NCBI RefSeq assembly: GCF_013284245.2 | Contig: NZ_CP085876.1 | Span: forward strand, 4,986,001-5,050,000 | DNA: 64,000 nucleotides | Source: Brevibacillus sp. DP1.3A | GTDB lineage: Bacteria; Bacillota; Bacilli; Brevibacillales; Brevibacillaceae | Reading direction: 5' to 3' | Shown here: positions 26,455 through 34,172 of the stretch, one piece after another | Numbering within the stretch: the first letter of the stretch is position 1 | How the letters are laid out: each line of letters starts with the position of its first letter | Made by a program: the position numbers and the translations under genes | Notes under the pieces: generated by a model | Databases searched by the model: none | Seen by the model: only the letters and a program-made list of their open reading frames with translations | Told to the model about the DNA's origin: nothing

Positions 26455-28041
26455 TTATGGCAATGTTACATCGTCGATCTCAATGTGTCCTGCTGGGCTG
26501 ATCCAAACTCCCTCTACACCTTTTTGGATCGCTGCGAGGTTTTCTGAGAAGCGGTATGGTACCATTGCGGCTTCGTCCATTTCGATTTGCTGTGCTTTTT
26601 CGTAGATTTGCTTCCGTTTTTCTTCGTCTTTCTCTTTGCGGCCCTCATCGATCAGCTTGTCCACTTCCGGATTGCTGTAGAAAGCATGGTTGCCGGCTGC
26701 TCCTTGCGACTTCGTGTGGAACAGGTTGTATTGGTTGTAGTCTGCATCGCCTGTGGCATTGCCCCAACCACTGAGGAACAATTCTGTTTCGCCTTTGTTG
26801 GCTGCTTCAATATAAGCTCCGAACTCTAGCACTTTCACTTCCAAATCGATATTGATTTGTTTCAGCTGTTGCTGCAACACCTCTGCCAAGCTAACTCGTG
26901 CCTTGTTATCATTTAAGTAAATAGTTGCTTTGAAGCCGTTCGCGTATCCAGCTTCTGCCAACAGTTTTTTGGATTTTTCCAGATCGTAAGGCAAGTCTTT
27001 TACATTCGGGCTGTACCCAACCATGGACGGGGTAATGGAAGAATGAGCAACCGTACCGACATCGTTGTAGACCCCTTGAATGATGGTCTTCTTATCGATC
27101 GCATGTGCAATCGCTTGACGAACGCGCACATCATCGAATGGCTTCTTCGAGTTGTTAATCCCGATATGATCGCTAGCGAAAGCAGGGTAACGACCAAGTG
27201 TCATACTCGGAGAATTTTTCACCCGATCGACTTCTGTCACTGGCAATTGCTCAGCTACATTCGCTTCTCCTGTCTCGACCATCGCGAGTCTGGTCGTATC
27301 CTCTGGAACGGTCTTGAAGACGACTTTGTCCAGATTCGGTTTGTCGCCCCAATAGCTATCGTTTTTCACCAGGACGACTTCTTGACCAGGTGTCCATGAT
27401 TCGAATTTGTAAGGGCCTGTTCCCGTTGGATGCTTGGTCAATTCTTTTCCATACTGTTCGATCGCTTTTGGTGACAAAATTCCACCCTCTGCACTGGCGA
27501 GCACGGACAGGAGTGGTGCGTATGGATAGTGCAGGATGAATTGAACCGTTGTATCATCCACGACCTTTACTTCTTTGATTGCTTCAAACAAATTGGCGCG
27601 GTTAGAGCCTACTGCCGGGTCTTGGACACGAGCAATCGTCTTTTTCACAGCTTCCGCATTGAATGGCGTGCCATCGTGGAACGTCACACCGGAGCGAAGC
27701 TTGAATTCCCATGTCACGTCATCGAGCTGCTTCCATTCAGAAGCGAGTGAGCCTACATATTTGCTTTCTTTGTCCATCCGAACAAGACCCTCGTATACCT
27801 TGTGATGAATGATGGCAGCGGAATTGATTTGTGTTAGAAAATGTGGGTCAAGGTTGTTCGCATCAGACAAGCGGGCGATGACGAGTGTCCCGCCTTCTTT
27901 GCCAGCTGGTGCAAAAGCATTGGTTTGCCCTGAAGAATTGGTACTCCCTCCTGCTTCAGGTGCTTGTGAGCAGCCTGCCAACGCTGTAGACACCACAACG
28001 GTCATGGCAAGCAGCGTCTGGAAAAAGCGCGTCTTTTTCAT
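26455..28041 (-). CDS. Family 5 solute-binding lipoprotein (copy 3)
   Basis: A 528-residue binding lipoprotein starting at 28041 (GGGGG ten bases upstream), lipobox Cys24 (STALAGC). Core blocks include ARLSDANNLDPHFLTQ, VTFHDGTPFNAEAVKKTIARV, TGTGPYKFESWTPGQEVVLVKNDSYWG and NNSKKPFDDVRVRQAIAHAIDKKTI. It is the first gene of an operon with copy 2 and the CodA-like copy 1. Its promoter carries three activator repeats, the most in this set, and its roughly 130-nt leader contains a terminator-like hairpin. Confidence 0.92.
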   Translation of the reverse strand: MKKTRFFQTLLAMTVVVSTALAGCSQAPEAGGSTNSSGQTNAFAPAGKEGGTLVIARLSDANNLDPHFLTQINSAAIIHHKVYEGLVRMDKESKYVGSLASEWKQLDDVTWEFKLRSGVTFHDGTPFNAEAVKKTIARVQDPAVGSNRANLFEAIKEVKVVDDTTVQFILHYPYAPLLSVLASAEGGILSPKAIEQYGKELTKHPTGTGPYKFESWTPGQEVVLVKNDSYWGDKPNLDKVVFKTVPEDTTRLAMVETGEANVAEQLPVTEVDRVKNSPSMTLGRYPAFASDHIGINNSKKPFDDVRVRQAIAHAIDKKTIIQGVYNDVGTVAHSSITPSMVGYSPNVKDLPYDLEKSKKLLAEAGYANGFKATIYLNDNKARVSLAEVLQQQLKQINIDLEVKVLEFGAYIEAANKGETELFLSGWGNATGDADYNQYNLFHTKSQGAAGNHAFYSNPEVDKLIDEGRKEKDEEKRKQIYEKAQQIEMDEAAMVPYRFSENLAAIQKGVEGVWISPAGHIEIDDVTLP

Positions 28042-28062
28042 GTAGTTATCCCCCTGTTTTGT

Positions 28063-28139
28063 GAAAAACGTCTCGACGTTTTTCATAAATGTTGATGTGA
28101 CCGCTTGCGGTCAAAAAAACGGTGGTGACCGTTTTTTGC
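28063..28139 (-). promoter_or_regulatory. Hairpin-rich leader, possible attenuator
   Basis: In the minus-strand transcript the order is AAAAAACGGT/ACCGTTTTTT (28139-28116, perfect 10-bp stem ending in a U run), TGACCGCTTGCGGTCA (28115-28100), then an imperfect GAAAAACGT/ACGTTTTT hairpin. The first looks like an intrinsic terminator in front of the coding region. The CGGTC and GACCG segments of the first two hairpins could also pair with each other, a layout that would permit attenuation. Confidence 0.5.
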
Positions 28140-28180
28140 GCCCGATGTACTTGAATATTTTGACCATTCGCGCATATTTC

Positions 28181-28264
28181 ATTTTACCCACTATTCTGGC
28201 ATTGTATTTTCACTCTCTTTACTTGTATTTTCACTATCTTTACTCTTTTTTTCACTTTTTCTAC
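28181..28264 (-). promoter_or_regulatory. Activator-type promoter of the SBP3-SBP2-amidohydrolase operon
   Basis: Three direct repeats at exact 21-bp spacing: TTTTCACTCTCTTTAC (28207), TTTTCACTATCTTTAC (28228) and TTTTCACTTTTTCTAC (28249). A minus-strand -10 box TAAAAT is at 28186-28181, 20 bp from the nearest repeat. Confidence 0.78.
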
Positions 28265-28287
28265 TTTTATACGAACAGAGCGTGTTC

Positions 28288-28322
28288 AAAAAAAGACCCT
28301 CTCCATTTGTTGGAGAAGGTCT
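28288..28322 (-). terminator. Terminator of binding-protein copy 4
   Basis: AGACC-TCTCC / GGAGA-GGTCT stem with a seven-T tail on the minus strand, directly after the stop at 28333. Confidence 0.9.
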
Positions 28323-28332
28323 CATGCTCCTG

Positions 28333-29937
28333 CTATTGAATCGTCACTTGGCTCACGTCAATGTACCCGGATGGACTGATGTACACACCCTGTACATTTT
28401 TTGCAATGGCCGCGAGGTTTTCACTGCTGCGGAATGGCAGCAACGGCACCTCCTCCATCTCGATTTGCTGCGCCTCTGCGTAGATTTCCTTGCGCTTCTC
28501 TGGATCTTTTTCCTTACGACCCGCTTCAATCAGCGCATCGACTTTTGGATTATTATAGAAGGAATGGTTGCCTGGCACACCTGCTGACGTGCTGTGGAAA
28601 AGGTTGTACTGGTTGTAATCTGCATCCCCGGTCGCATTGCCCCATCCACTAATGAACATTTGCGCTTCACCTTTTGCCGCCAATTCCAGATACGCGCCGA
28701 ACTCCATCACTTGAATCTGCAAGTCGATGCCGATTCCCTTCAGCTGGGATTGCAGCACTTCTGCCACATTGATCCGTGCCTTGTTGTCATTGAGATAGAT
28801 GGTTGCCTTGAATCCGTTGGCGTAGCCTGCTTCGGTGAGCAATTGCTTTGCTTTGTTCAAATCGTATTCCGGCGTTTTAATATTCGGGCTATAGCCGATG
28901 ACTTTTGGCCCTAATGACGAGATGGCTACTTTTCCGACATTGTTGTAAACCCCTTTTATAATCGCTTCCTTATCAATCGCATGGGCGATGGCCTGACGGA
29001 CGCGAACATCGTCAAAAGGCTTCTGCTTGACGTTCATCCCGATGTGGTCAACTGCAAATGATTCGAACCGTCCCAAAGACATGCTCTGCGAGTTCTGTAC
29101 CCTTTCCAATTCAGTGACTGGAAGCTGTTCTGCGACATGGGCTTCACCTGTCTCCACCATGGCTACGCGTGTCGCATCCTCAGGAATAGTCTTGAAAACG
29201 ACTTTTTCCAGCTTCGGTTGGGTGCCCCAATACTTCTCGTTTTTCACCATGACGATTTCTTGTCCAGGCGTCCATGATTCAAAGATGAACGGCCCCGTAC
29301 CTACTGGTTTCTTGGACAACTCTTTGCCAAATTCCTTAATCGCCTTCGGACTGATAATGCCACCCTCGGCACTCGCCAGTACGGACAGTAGCCCTGCGAA
29401 CGGATAATGTAAAATAATTTCTACCTTCAGTGGGTCAATGACCTTCACTTCTTTAATCATGCCAAACATGTTTGCTTTGGGAGTCGGATTGTCTTTGTCC
29501 AAAATACGGTCGATCGTCTTCTTCACGGCTTCAGCATGGAAGGGTTCCCCGTCATGGAAGGTAACACCATCACGCAGCGTGAACTCCCAGGTGACATCGT
29601 CTTTTTGTTTCCATTCCTTTGCCAAAAGAGGTTTGTACTCACTATTCCGATCCATCATGACCAGACCTTCATAGAGCTTGTGCTGCGTCACTGCCATGGA
29701 ATTAATCTGGGTACTGAAATGCGGGTCCAGATTATTCGCATCGGACAAGCGCGCAATAATCAAGGTACCGCCTTCACCCGCTGCGGCCGATGAAGACGCG
29801 GGGCTAGTCGAAGCTTGATTGGAGTTGGACGCGGAATTCGTCCCACTGGATGTCTGACTGCCACCACAGCCTGCCAAGACTGTAGAAAGCAAGACGGACA
29901 GGGCGAGAATGGATCCTAGCATGTGCTTCTTCTTCAC
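28333..29937 (-). CDS. Family 5 solute-binding lipoprotein (copy 4)
   Basis: A 534-residue binding lipoprotein that starts at a GTG (29937) with GGGGG eight bases upstream. Lipobox Cys24 (STVLAGC) is followed by a longer Ser/Asn-rich linker than in the other copies. Core blocks: ARLSDANNLDPHFSTQ, VTWEFTLRDGVTFHDGEPFHAEAV, VGTGPFIFESWTPGQEIVMVKNEKYWG. It is monocistronic, with its own terminator and its own activator-type promoter (29992-30055). It is closest to copy 3 by eye, consistent with tandem duplication. Confidence 0.92.
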   Translation of the reverse strand: MKKKHMLGSILALSVLLSTVLAGCGGSQTSSGTNSASNSNQASTSPASSSAAAGEGGTLIIARLSDANNLDPHFSTQINSMAVTQHKLYEGLVMMDRNSEYKPLLAKEWKQKDDVTWEFTLRDGVTFHDGEPFHAEAVKKTIDRILDKDNPTPKANMFGMIKEVKVIDPLKVEIILHYPFAGLLSVLASAEGGIISPKAIKEFGKELSKKPVGTGPFIFESWTPGQEIVMVKNEKYWGTQPKLEKVVFKTIPEDATRVAMVETGEAHVAEQLPVTELERVQNSQSMSLGRFESFAVDHIGMNVKQKPFDDVRVRQAIAHAIDKEAIIKGVYNNVGKVAISSLGPKVIGYSPNIKTPEYDLNKAKQLLTEAGYANGFKATIYLNDNKARINVAEVLQSQLKGIGIDLQIQVMEFGAYLELAAKGEAQMFISGWGNATGDADYNQYNLFHSTSAGVPGNHSFYNNPKVDALIEAGRKEKDPEKRKEIYAEAQQIEMEEVPLLPFRSSENLAAIAKNVQGVYISPSGYIDVSQVTIQ

Positions 29938-29991
29938 TGTGAATGCCCCCTTATTCTGGATGATAGAATGAAAAGAATATGACATGACTAA

Positions 29992-30055
29992 ATATTACTA
30001 ATTTTCTTACTATTAATCTTTTCAATATCTTTACCTTTCTTTTCATTTTCTTTAC
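29992..30055 (-). promoter_or_regulatory. Activator-type promoter of binding-protein copy 4
   Basis: Direct repeats TTTTCAATATCTTTAC (30019-30034) and TTTTCATTTTCTTTAC (30040-30055), period 21 bp. The minus-strand -10 box TAATAT lies at 29997-29992, 21 bp from the nearer repeat. Confidence 0.75.
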
Positions 30056-30110
30056 CATGTGGTTTTTTAATGTTCAAAATAACTCTATTGAAGCTACCTA
30101 CATAGTGGAG

Positions 30111-30322
30111 GAGAAGAAAAAGCACAGTTCTCTTCGACTCTGACACGCCAGCAGGGGGGATTCACTGGCCGTCTACACTTCAAAAAGGGGACCGTCGAGC
30201 CAAAGCCACCCTACGGGCGGACGTTTCTCAAGGAAGAAGTGTTCGACAAGCGTGGTCCCCTTTTTGAAGTTCCGACTGGGTAGGCGTTGTCAAGGTCTAC
30301 GAGCCCTGTGCTTTTTCTTCTC
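30111..30322. repeat. Long-hairpin repeat element, copy C (nested inverted repeats)
   Basis: Outer arms GAGAAGAAAAAGCACAG (30111-30127) and their perfect complement (30306-30322) enclose inner arms ACTTCAAAAAGGGGACC (30177-30193) and their perfect complement (30254-30270). A GCAGGGGGGATTCACTGG block resembles the middle of copy B. Diverged from copies A and B; membership of the same family is tentative. Confidence 0.6.
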
Positions 30323-30365
30323 ACCAGCTTTGGCGGTTTATCGATAGCTTGTAAATCTTGGGAAG

Positions 30366-30393
30366 AAAAAAACCATCCCTTAAAAAGGGATGG
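30366..30393 (-). terminator. Terminator of the fatty acid hydroxylase gene
   Basis: CCATCCCTT / AAGGGATGG stem with a seven-T tail on the minus strand. Confidence 0.9.
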
Positions 30394-30411
30394 CCGTGCA
30401 TGAAAGACCAT

Positions 30412-31044
30412 TTACAGTTCAACATCTTTGTCCCATCGTCTTTCCAGATCCCTCACCGTCGAACTTTTCTCGACATCCTGTTCATTCTTGTAAGTTCCCA
30501 GCATGACGTCAAAAACAGGGCTGGTGACACCGTACCAATAGTGTTCATTTTTAAAGTGATGCCATAGATGGAGCTTTTTCATCCAGCGCCCCCATGGAGA
30601 TATGGGTTGAATCGGACGATGGGCGATATAATGCGTCCATTCATAAAATAGCAGAAATCCTATCACACCTGTAACAAAGGCATTGGTCACAATCACGTCG
30701 GAAGTAAGCAGATAACAAATGGCTCCGGTTCCCGCAATGAGCGGCAAGCTGTACCACACGGGCAAGAACAACAGGTGCAAGTTGTTCGGATCAGCGTGAT
30801 GATCGTAATGTAAGCGTTTTAACAAATGAAGAAAAAATGGATTTCGAGGCGGTTTAAGGTGAAAGAGAAATCGATGAATCAAGTATTCGCTTGCCGCATA
30901 TCCAATCATCCCCGCCACGAGTGCCACCCATGTTTCCAACACGTACCATTCAGAAATAGTGAAAGACAAGCTGATCAGAAGTAGAATGCTCATGATGAGG
31001 ATATCCGGAAACGTAAAGAATTCCTTCAGAAACTTTGCCTTCAA
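30412..31044 (-). CDS. Fatty acid hydroxylase / sterol desaturase-family protein
   Basis: A 210-residue membrane-bound di-iron oxygenase. The His clusters that bind the metals are all present: HRFLFH (about 56), HYDHH (about 77), WTHYIAH (about 136) and HLWHHFKNEH (about 158), between hydrophobic segments. Such enzymes hydroxylate or desaturate lipids or carotenoids; the substrate is unknown. The start is a TTG at 31044 with AGGAGGG seven bases upstream. It follows a FadR-like regulator gene by 25 bp, probably as one transcript, which points to a fatty-acid substrate. Confidence 0.86.
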   Translation of the reverse strand: MKAKFLKEFFTFPDILIMSILLLISLSFTISEWYVLETWVALVAGMIGYAASEYLIHRFLFHLKPPRNPFFLHLLKRLHYDHHADPNNLHLLFLPVWYSLPLIAGTGAICYLLTSDVIVTNAFVTGVIGFLLFYEWTHYIAHRPIQPISPWGRWMKKLHLWHHFKNEHYWYGVTSPVFDVMLGTYKNEQDVEKSSTVRDLERRWDKDVEL

Positions 31045-31069
31045 CAGAACGCCCTCCTCTTGTGTTCCT

Positions 31070-31786
31070 TCACTTTTCTTGTTCCAACACGGTTCGGTTT
31101 TTCCACAGCTCCAAACTTTTTTCCATTGCCTTTTTGGCTACTCGCTCTGCTTCGATGTCATCTCCCTGTAAAGCGACGTTCAACAGTTCATGGTAATACT
31201 GCCAAGATGCTTCGCGGTGTTCCGGGATGGAAAAATACCTTCGCGCCATTTTTAGGTAAAAGGAATCAAAACTGTTTACAATCAGTAAATAGATAGGATT
31301 TGGGGAAAGCCTCGTCAGATTTTTCTGCAGCTCCCAGTCAAACGCTGCATAAGAATCAGCATCAGGTTTCAGTTGATCGAGATTGGCAAGCAATGCGACT
31401 ACCTTCGGCTGATGAGCAGCAACTGCGTTGCGAATGTAAACAGGCGCCAACGATATCCGCAGTTCCAGCAAGTACGAAATAAACTCATCCGTAACATCGT
31501 CGTGGTTTTGAATGATATGGACAAGGGTCATTACATTGCCTTGGTGCCAATAATCGTTGACAATTGCCGGATGTCCTTTCCGCACAGTAATCCAGCCATC
31601 TCTTTCCAAGCGTTGCAGTGCTTCTCTAACGGTTGGCCGACCTACCCCGTAGTACTCTGCCAACTCCCGTTCCGGCCGCAGCGTACTTCCTGTAGGATAT
31701 TCTTTGGTCAAAATTGCCTTGATTAATTTCATCTCAATTTGATCCGACGCCCGTTCTTTCTTTCCCCCTTTTTTCTCCAATGTCAT
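31070..31786 (-). CDS. GntR-family regulator resembling FadR
   Basis: A 238-residue DNA-binding protein. The N-terminal winged helix (PERELAEYYGVGRPTVREALQRLERDGWITVRKGHPAIVNDYW) is followed by an all-helical effector domain with NLTRLSPNPIYLLIVNSFDSFYLKMARRYF. This pattern and length resemble E. coli FadR (239 residues), which binds long-chain acyl-CoA, more than the commoner FCD-domain regulators. Two TGGT-N3/4-ACCA-like sites lie directly upstream, fitting autoregulation. It probably controls the hydroxylase gene downstream. The acyl-CoA effector is inferred. Confidence 0.82.
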   Translation of the reverse strand: MTLEKKGGKKERASDQIEMKLIKAILTKEYPTGSTLRPERELAEYYGVGRPTVREALQRLERDGWITVRKGHPAIVNDYWHQGNVMTLVHIIQNHDDVTDEFISYLLELRISLAPVYIRNAVAAHQPKVVALLANLDQLKPDADSYAAFDWELQKNLTRLSPNPIYLLIVNSFDSFYLKMARRYFSIPEHREASWQYYHELLNVALQGDDIEAERVAKKAMEKSLELWKNRTVLEQEK

Positions 31787-31822
31787 GATCGCCTCCTTGT
31801 ACTGCTGGTCCTATAACAAGTT

Positions 31823-31841
31823 TTTGTGGTATTACCACAAA
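31823..31841. promoter_or_regulatory. Operator of the FadR-like regulator
   Basis: TTTGTGGTATTACCACAAA is a perfect 9+1+9 palindrome containing TGGT-N3-ACCA, the core recognised by FadR-type GntR proteins. A second, overlapping half-pattern TACCACAAATGGTA continues to 31846. Confidence 0.7.
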
Positions 31842-31966
31842 TGGTAGTATTTTACACAATCCCCTGTCAAGAAGTGAAATACTGCGACATTCCAGTACCT
31901 GCGCGAAATGGAGTGTTCCTTCTCCAACTTTCGCGCGGTGAAGCGATTGAACTTTCCTGCACGATC

Positions 31967-32008
31967 AAAAAAGGCATAGCCCTCTTTCGAAAAAGAGAAG
32001 GCTATGCC
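31967..32008 (-). terminator. Terminator of ilvE
   Basis: GGCATAGCC and GGCTATGCC stem with a secondary inner stem and a six-T tail on the minus strand. Confidence 0.9.
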
Positions 32009-32027
32009 TCTTGTATTACTGGCGTGA

Positions 32028-33101
32028 TTATTCTGTCACTTCTACCGACCAGCCAAACTTGTCTTCACGCTCACCGTACTGGATTCCTGTCATCTCGTCG
32101 TACAGTCTTGTTGTCAATTCCCCTGTTTTTTCACCGTTAATGATCATCTGATGTCCGTTCCAGTTCAGATCACCTACTGGGGAAATAACAGCCGCTGTTC
32201 CGGTACCGAACGCTTCTTCCAGCTCACCGTTGACGTAAGCGGTATGCAGGTCTTCCATCGAGATCCGCTTCTCTACGACTGGAATTCCCCAGTCCTTGAG
32301 CAATTGAATGGTCGAATCTCTCGTGATACCCTCCAGGATGCTGCCGTTCAATGATGGGGTCCACACTTCCCCTTTTACCTTGAAGAACACGTTCATACTG
32401 CCTACTTCTTCAATATATTTATTCTCTACGCCATCGAGCCACAGCACTTGCTCATAGCCTTTTTCTTTTGCTTCCACTTGTGCTTTCAGACCGCCCGCGT
32501 AGTTACCTGCTACTTTAGCGTTTCCTGTTCCGCCTCTTACCGCACGAACATAATTGTTTTCTACGTAAATTTTCACGGGCTTCATGCCACCCGCATAGTA
32601 CGCTCCAACTGGAGAGAGCACAATCACCAATTTGTACGTATACGAGGCGCGCACACCAAAGCATGGCTCTGTCGCGATTACGAAGGGACGAATGTAGAGA
32701 GACTGTCCACTTTCTGTTGGAATCCATTCTTTATCTACTGCAACCAGCTGTTTCAATGCCTCGACCATGAATTCCTCGTCGATCAACGGCATGCTCATAC
32801 GCTCCAATGAACGGTTCATACGCTTGAAATTTTGATCAGGACGGAACAAGCGAACCTTGCCCTCTTGATTGCGATAAGCTTTCAAGCCCTCAAATACAGC
32901 TTGCCCGTAATGGAACACCATTGCTGCCGGGTCCAATGTCAGCGGAGAGTAAGGAACGATTTGTGGATCATGCCATCCTTTACCTTCTGTATAATCCATG
33001 GTGAACATATGATCGGTAAAATGAACACCGAACCCCAGCTTGTCAGAAGCTGGTTTTTCTTTTTTCTGTTCTGTCCGGGTAATTGTTAACTGACACTCCA
33101 T
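32028..33101 (-). CDS. ilvE: Branched-chain amino acid aminotransferase
   Basis: A PLP enzyme of fold type IV that interconverts leucine, isoleucine and valine with their 2-oxo acids using glutamate/2-oxoglutarate. The 357-residue length fits the larger BCAT form. Conserved blocks are [18 protein letters not shown] (about 62), [14 protein letters not shown], the lysine region [16 protein letters not shown] with the PLP lysine near residue 196, then [19 protein letters not shown] and [15 protein letters not shown]. It stands alone with a strong terminator. Branched-chain oxo acids also prime iso/anteiso fatty acid synthesis in these bacteria. Confidence 0.96.
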   Translation of the reverse strand: MECQLTITRTEQKKEKPASDKLGFGVHFTDHMFTMDYTEGKGWHDPQIVPYSPLTLDPAAMVFHYGQAVFEGLKAYRNQEGKVRLFRPDQNFKRMNRSLERMSMPLIDEEFMVEALKQLVAVDKEWIPTESGQSLYIRPFVIATEPCFGVRASYTYKLVIVLSPVGAYYAGGMKPVKIYVENNYVRAVRGGTGNAKVAGNYAGGLKAQVEAKEKGYEQVLWLDGVENKYIEEVGSMNVFFKVKGEVWTPSLNGSILEGITRDSTIQLLKDWGIPVVEKRISMEDLHTAYVNGELEEAFGTGTAAVISPVGDLNWNGHQMIINGEKTGELTTRLYDEMTGIQYGEREDKFGWSVEVTE

Positions 33102-33332
33102 CTTCTACATCTCCCTTAGTATTAAATCCACTATTTGAACAACTTCCTATATATACAAAATAGCAACAATTTTGCATGATTTCCAGCGTAAGTTTCTCCT
33201 ACCCCTACAATTTATGGTTATTTAGCGAAAACTTCGCAAAATTTTCGCGATCGATTTTTTTCTTCGTATGTAGGATGAAAGGAATAGGTATCCCGAAAAG
33301 AAAGTATAGTGACAGAATGAGGAGGGATATGT

Positions 33333-34115
33333 ATGACCACACACCTTCACTTGCACGGAAAAATTGCCATAGTAACAGGAGCCAGCCGCCTTCAAGGGAT
33401 TGGGGCTGCTATCTGTAAAATGCTTGCCTCACACGGGGCCGATATTTTCCATACGTATTGGACCGCCTATGACCAATCCATGACGCATGGGATTCAAAAG
33501 GATGAACCCGCAATCTTGCAGGACGAGATCAGACGCTACGGAGTCAGATGTGCCGGGATCGAAATCAACCTGTCACAGTCTGATGTCTACAAAGAGGTGC
33601 TCGACGCAGCTACAGCACAACTGGGCGAACCAATCATCCTCGTCAACAACGCTTGCTACTCGACAAATGACGGCTACGAGGCACTGGATATTGCCAGTTT
33701 GGACGCACATTATGCCATCAATGTACGGGCAACCACAATGCTCAGTGTGGAATTTGCACGTCGCTTCTCTCACCAACGCGGAGGACGAATCATCAATATG
33801 ACATCTGGTCAGTCCAAAGGCCCGATGGTCGGTGAGATCGCGTATGCCGCAACAAAAGGAGCCGTGGATGCCCTGACGACGACACTGGCTGCCGAAGTAG
33901 CTACGCGAGGGATTACGGTCAACGCTGTAAATCCTGGGCCCACCAATTCAGGCTGGATGAACGAAGAAATCAAGCAAAACATTTTGCAGCGATTTCCTAT
34001 GGGACGGATTGGACAGCCCGAGGATGCAGCGCGACTTGTCGCTTTTCTGGCAAGTGACGAAGCGGAGTGGATTACCGGACAGATTATGCATTCCGAAGGT
34101 GGGTTCATCCGGTAA
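33333..34115 (+). CDS. Short-chain dehydrogenase/reductase
   Basis: A 260-residue NAD(P)-dependent SDR. The cofactor motif is TGASRLQGIG (about 15, with two extra residues compared with TGxxxGIG), followed by LVNNACYS (about 107). The catalytic residues are Ser in NMTSGQSKG and Tyr/Lys in YAATKG (about 170). NAVNPGPTNSGWM and SDEAEWITGQIMHSEGG complete the FabG-like pattern. The substrate is unknown. GAGGAGGG precedes the ATG at 33333. Single-gene unit. Confidence 0.9.
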   Translation: MTTHLHLHGKIAIVTGASRLQGIGAAICKMLASHGADIFHTYWTAYDQSMTHGIQKDEPAILQDEIRRYGVRCAGIEINLSQSDVYKEVLDAATAQLGEPIILVNNACYSTNDGYEALDIASLDAHYAINVRATTMLSVEFARRFSHQRGGRIINMTSGQSKGPMVGEIAYAATKGAVDALTTTLAAEVATRGITVNAVNPGPTNSGWMNEEIKQNILQRFPMGRIGQPEDAARLVAFLASDEAEWITGQIMHSEGGFIR

Positions 34116-34118
34116 GTG

Positions 34119-34160
34119 AAAAAAGCACAATCCGCCGTTTCTAGCAGATTGTGCTTCTTC
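34119..34160. terminator. Bidirectional terminator between convergent genes
   Basis: AAGCACAATC (34123) pairs with GATTGTGCTT (34147); A-rich and T-rich flanks allow function on both strands. Confidence 0.85.
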
Positions 34161-34172
34161 TATTTATTTAGG

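Larger units (their letters stand above)
29938..30411. other. 474-bp intergenic region, no gene
   Basis: Contains the leader and activator-type promoter of binding-protein copy 4 (to 30055), a 212-bp nested inverted-repeat element (30111-30322) and the terminator of the hydroxylase gene (30366-30393). No credible coding sequence: the open frame across 30211-30411 follows the repeat arms. Confidence 0.75.

Noticed and set aside
28207-28264. Tandem 16-bp repeats considered as a CRISPR remnant
   Set aside because: Repeat period is 21 bp with only 5-bp spacers, and the same motif recurs at fixed distance from -10 boxes at other promoters.
30211-30411. 66-residue minus-strand open frame within repeat element C
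   Set aside because: It follows the arms of the inverted repeat and the terminator of the next gene, with no ribosome-binding site.
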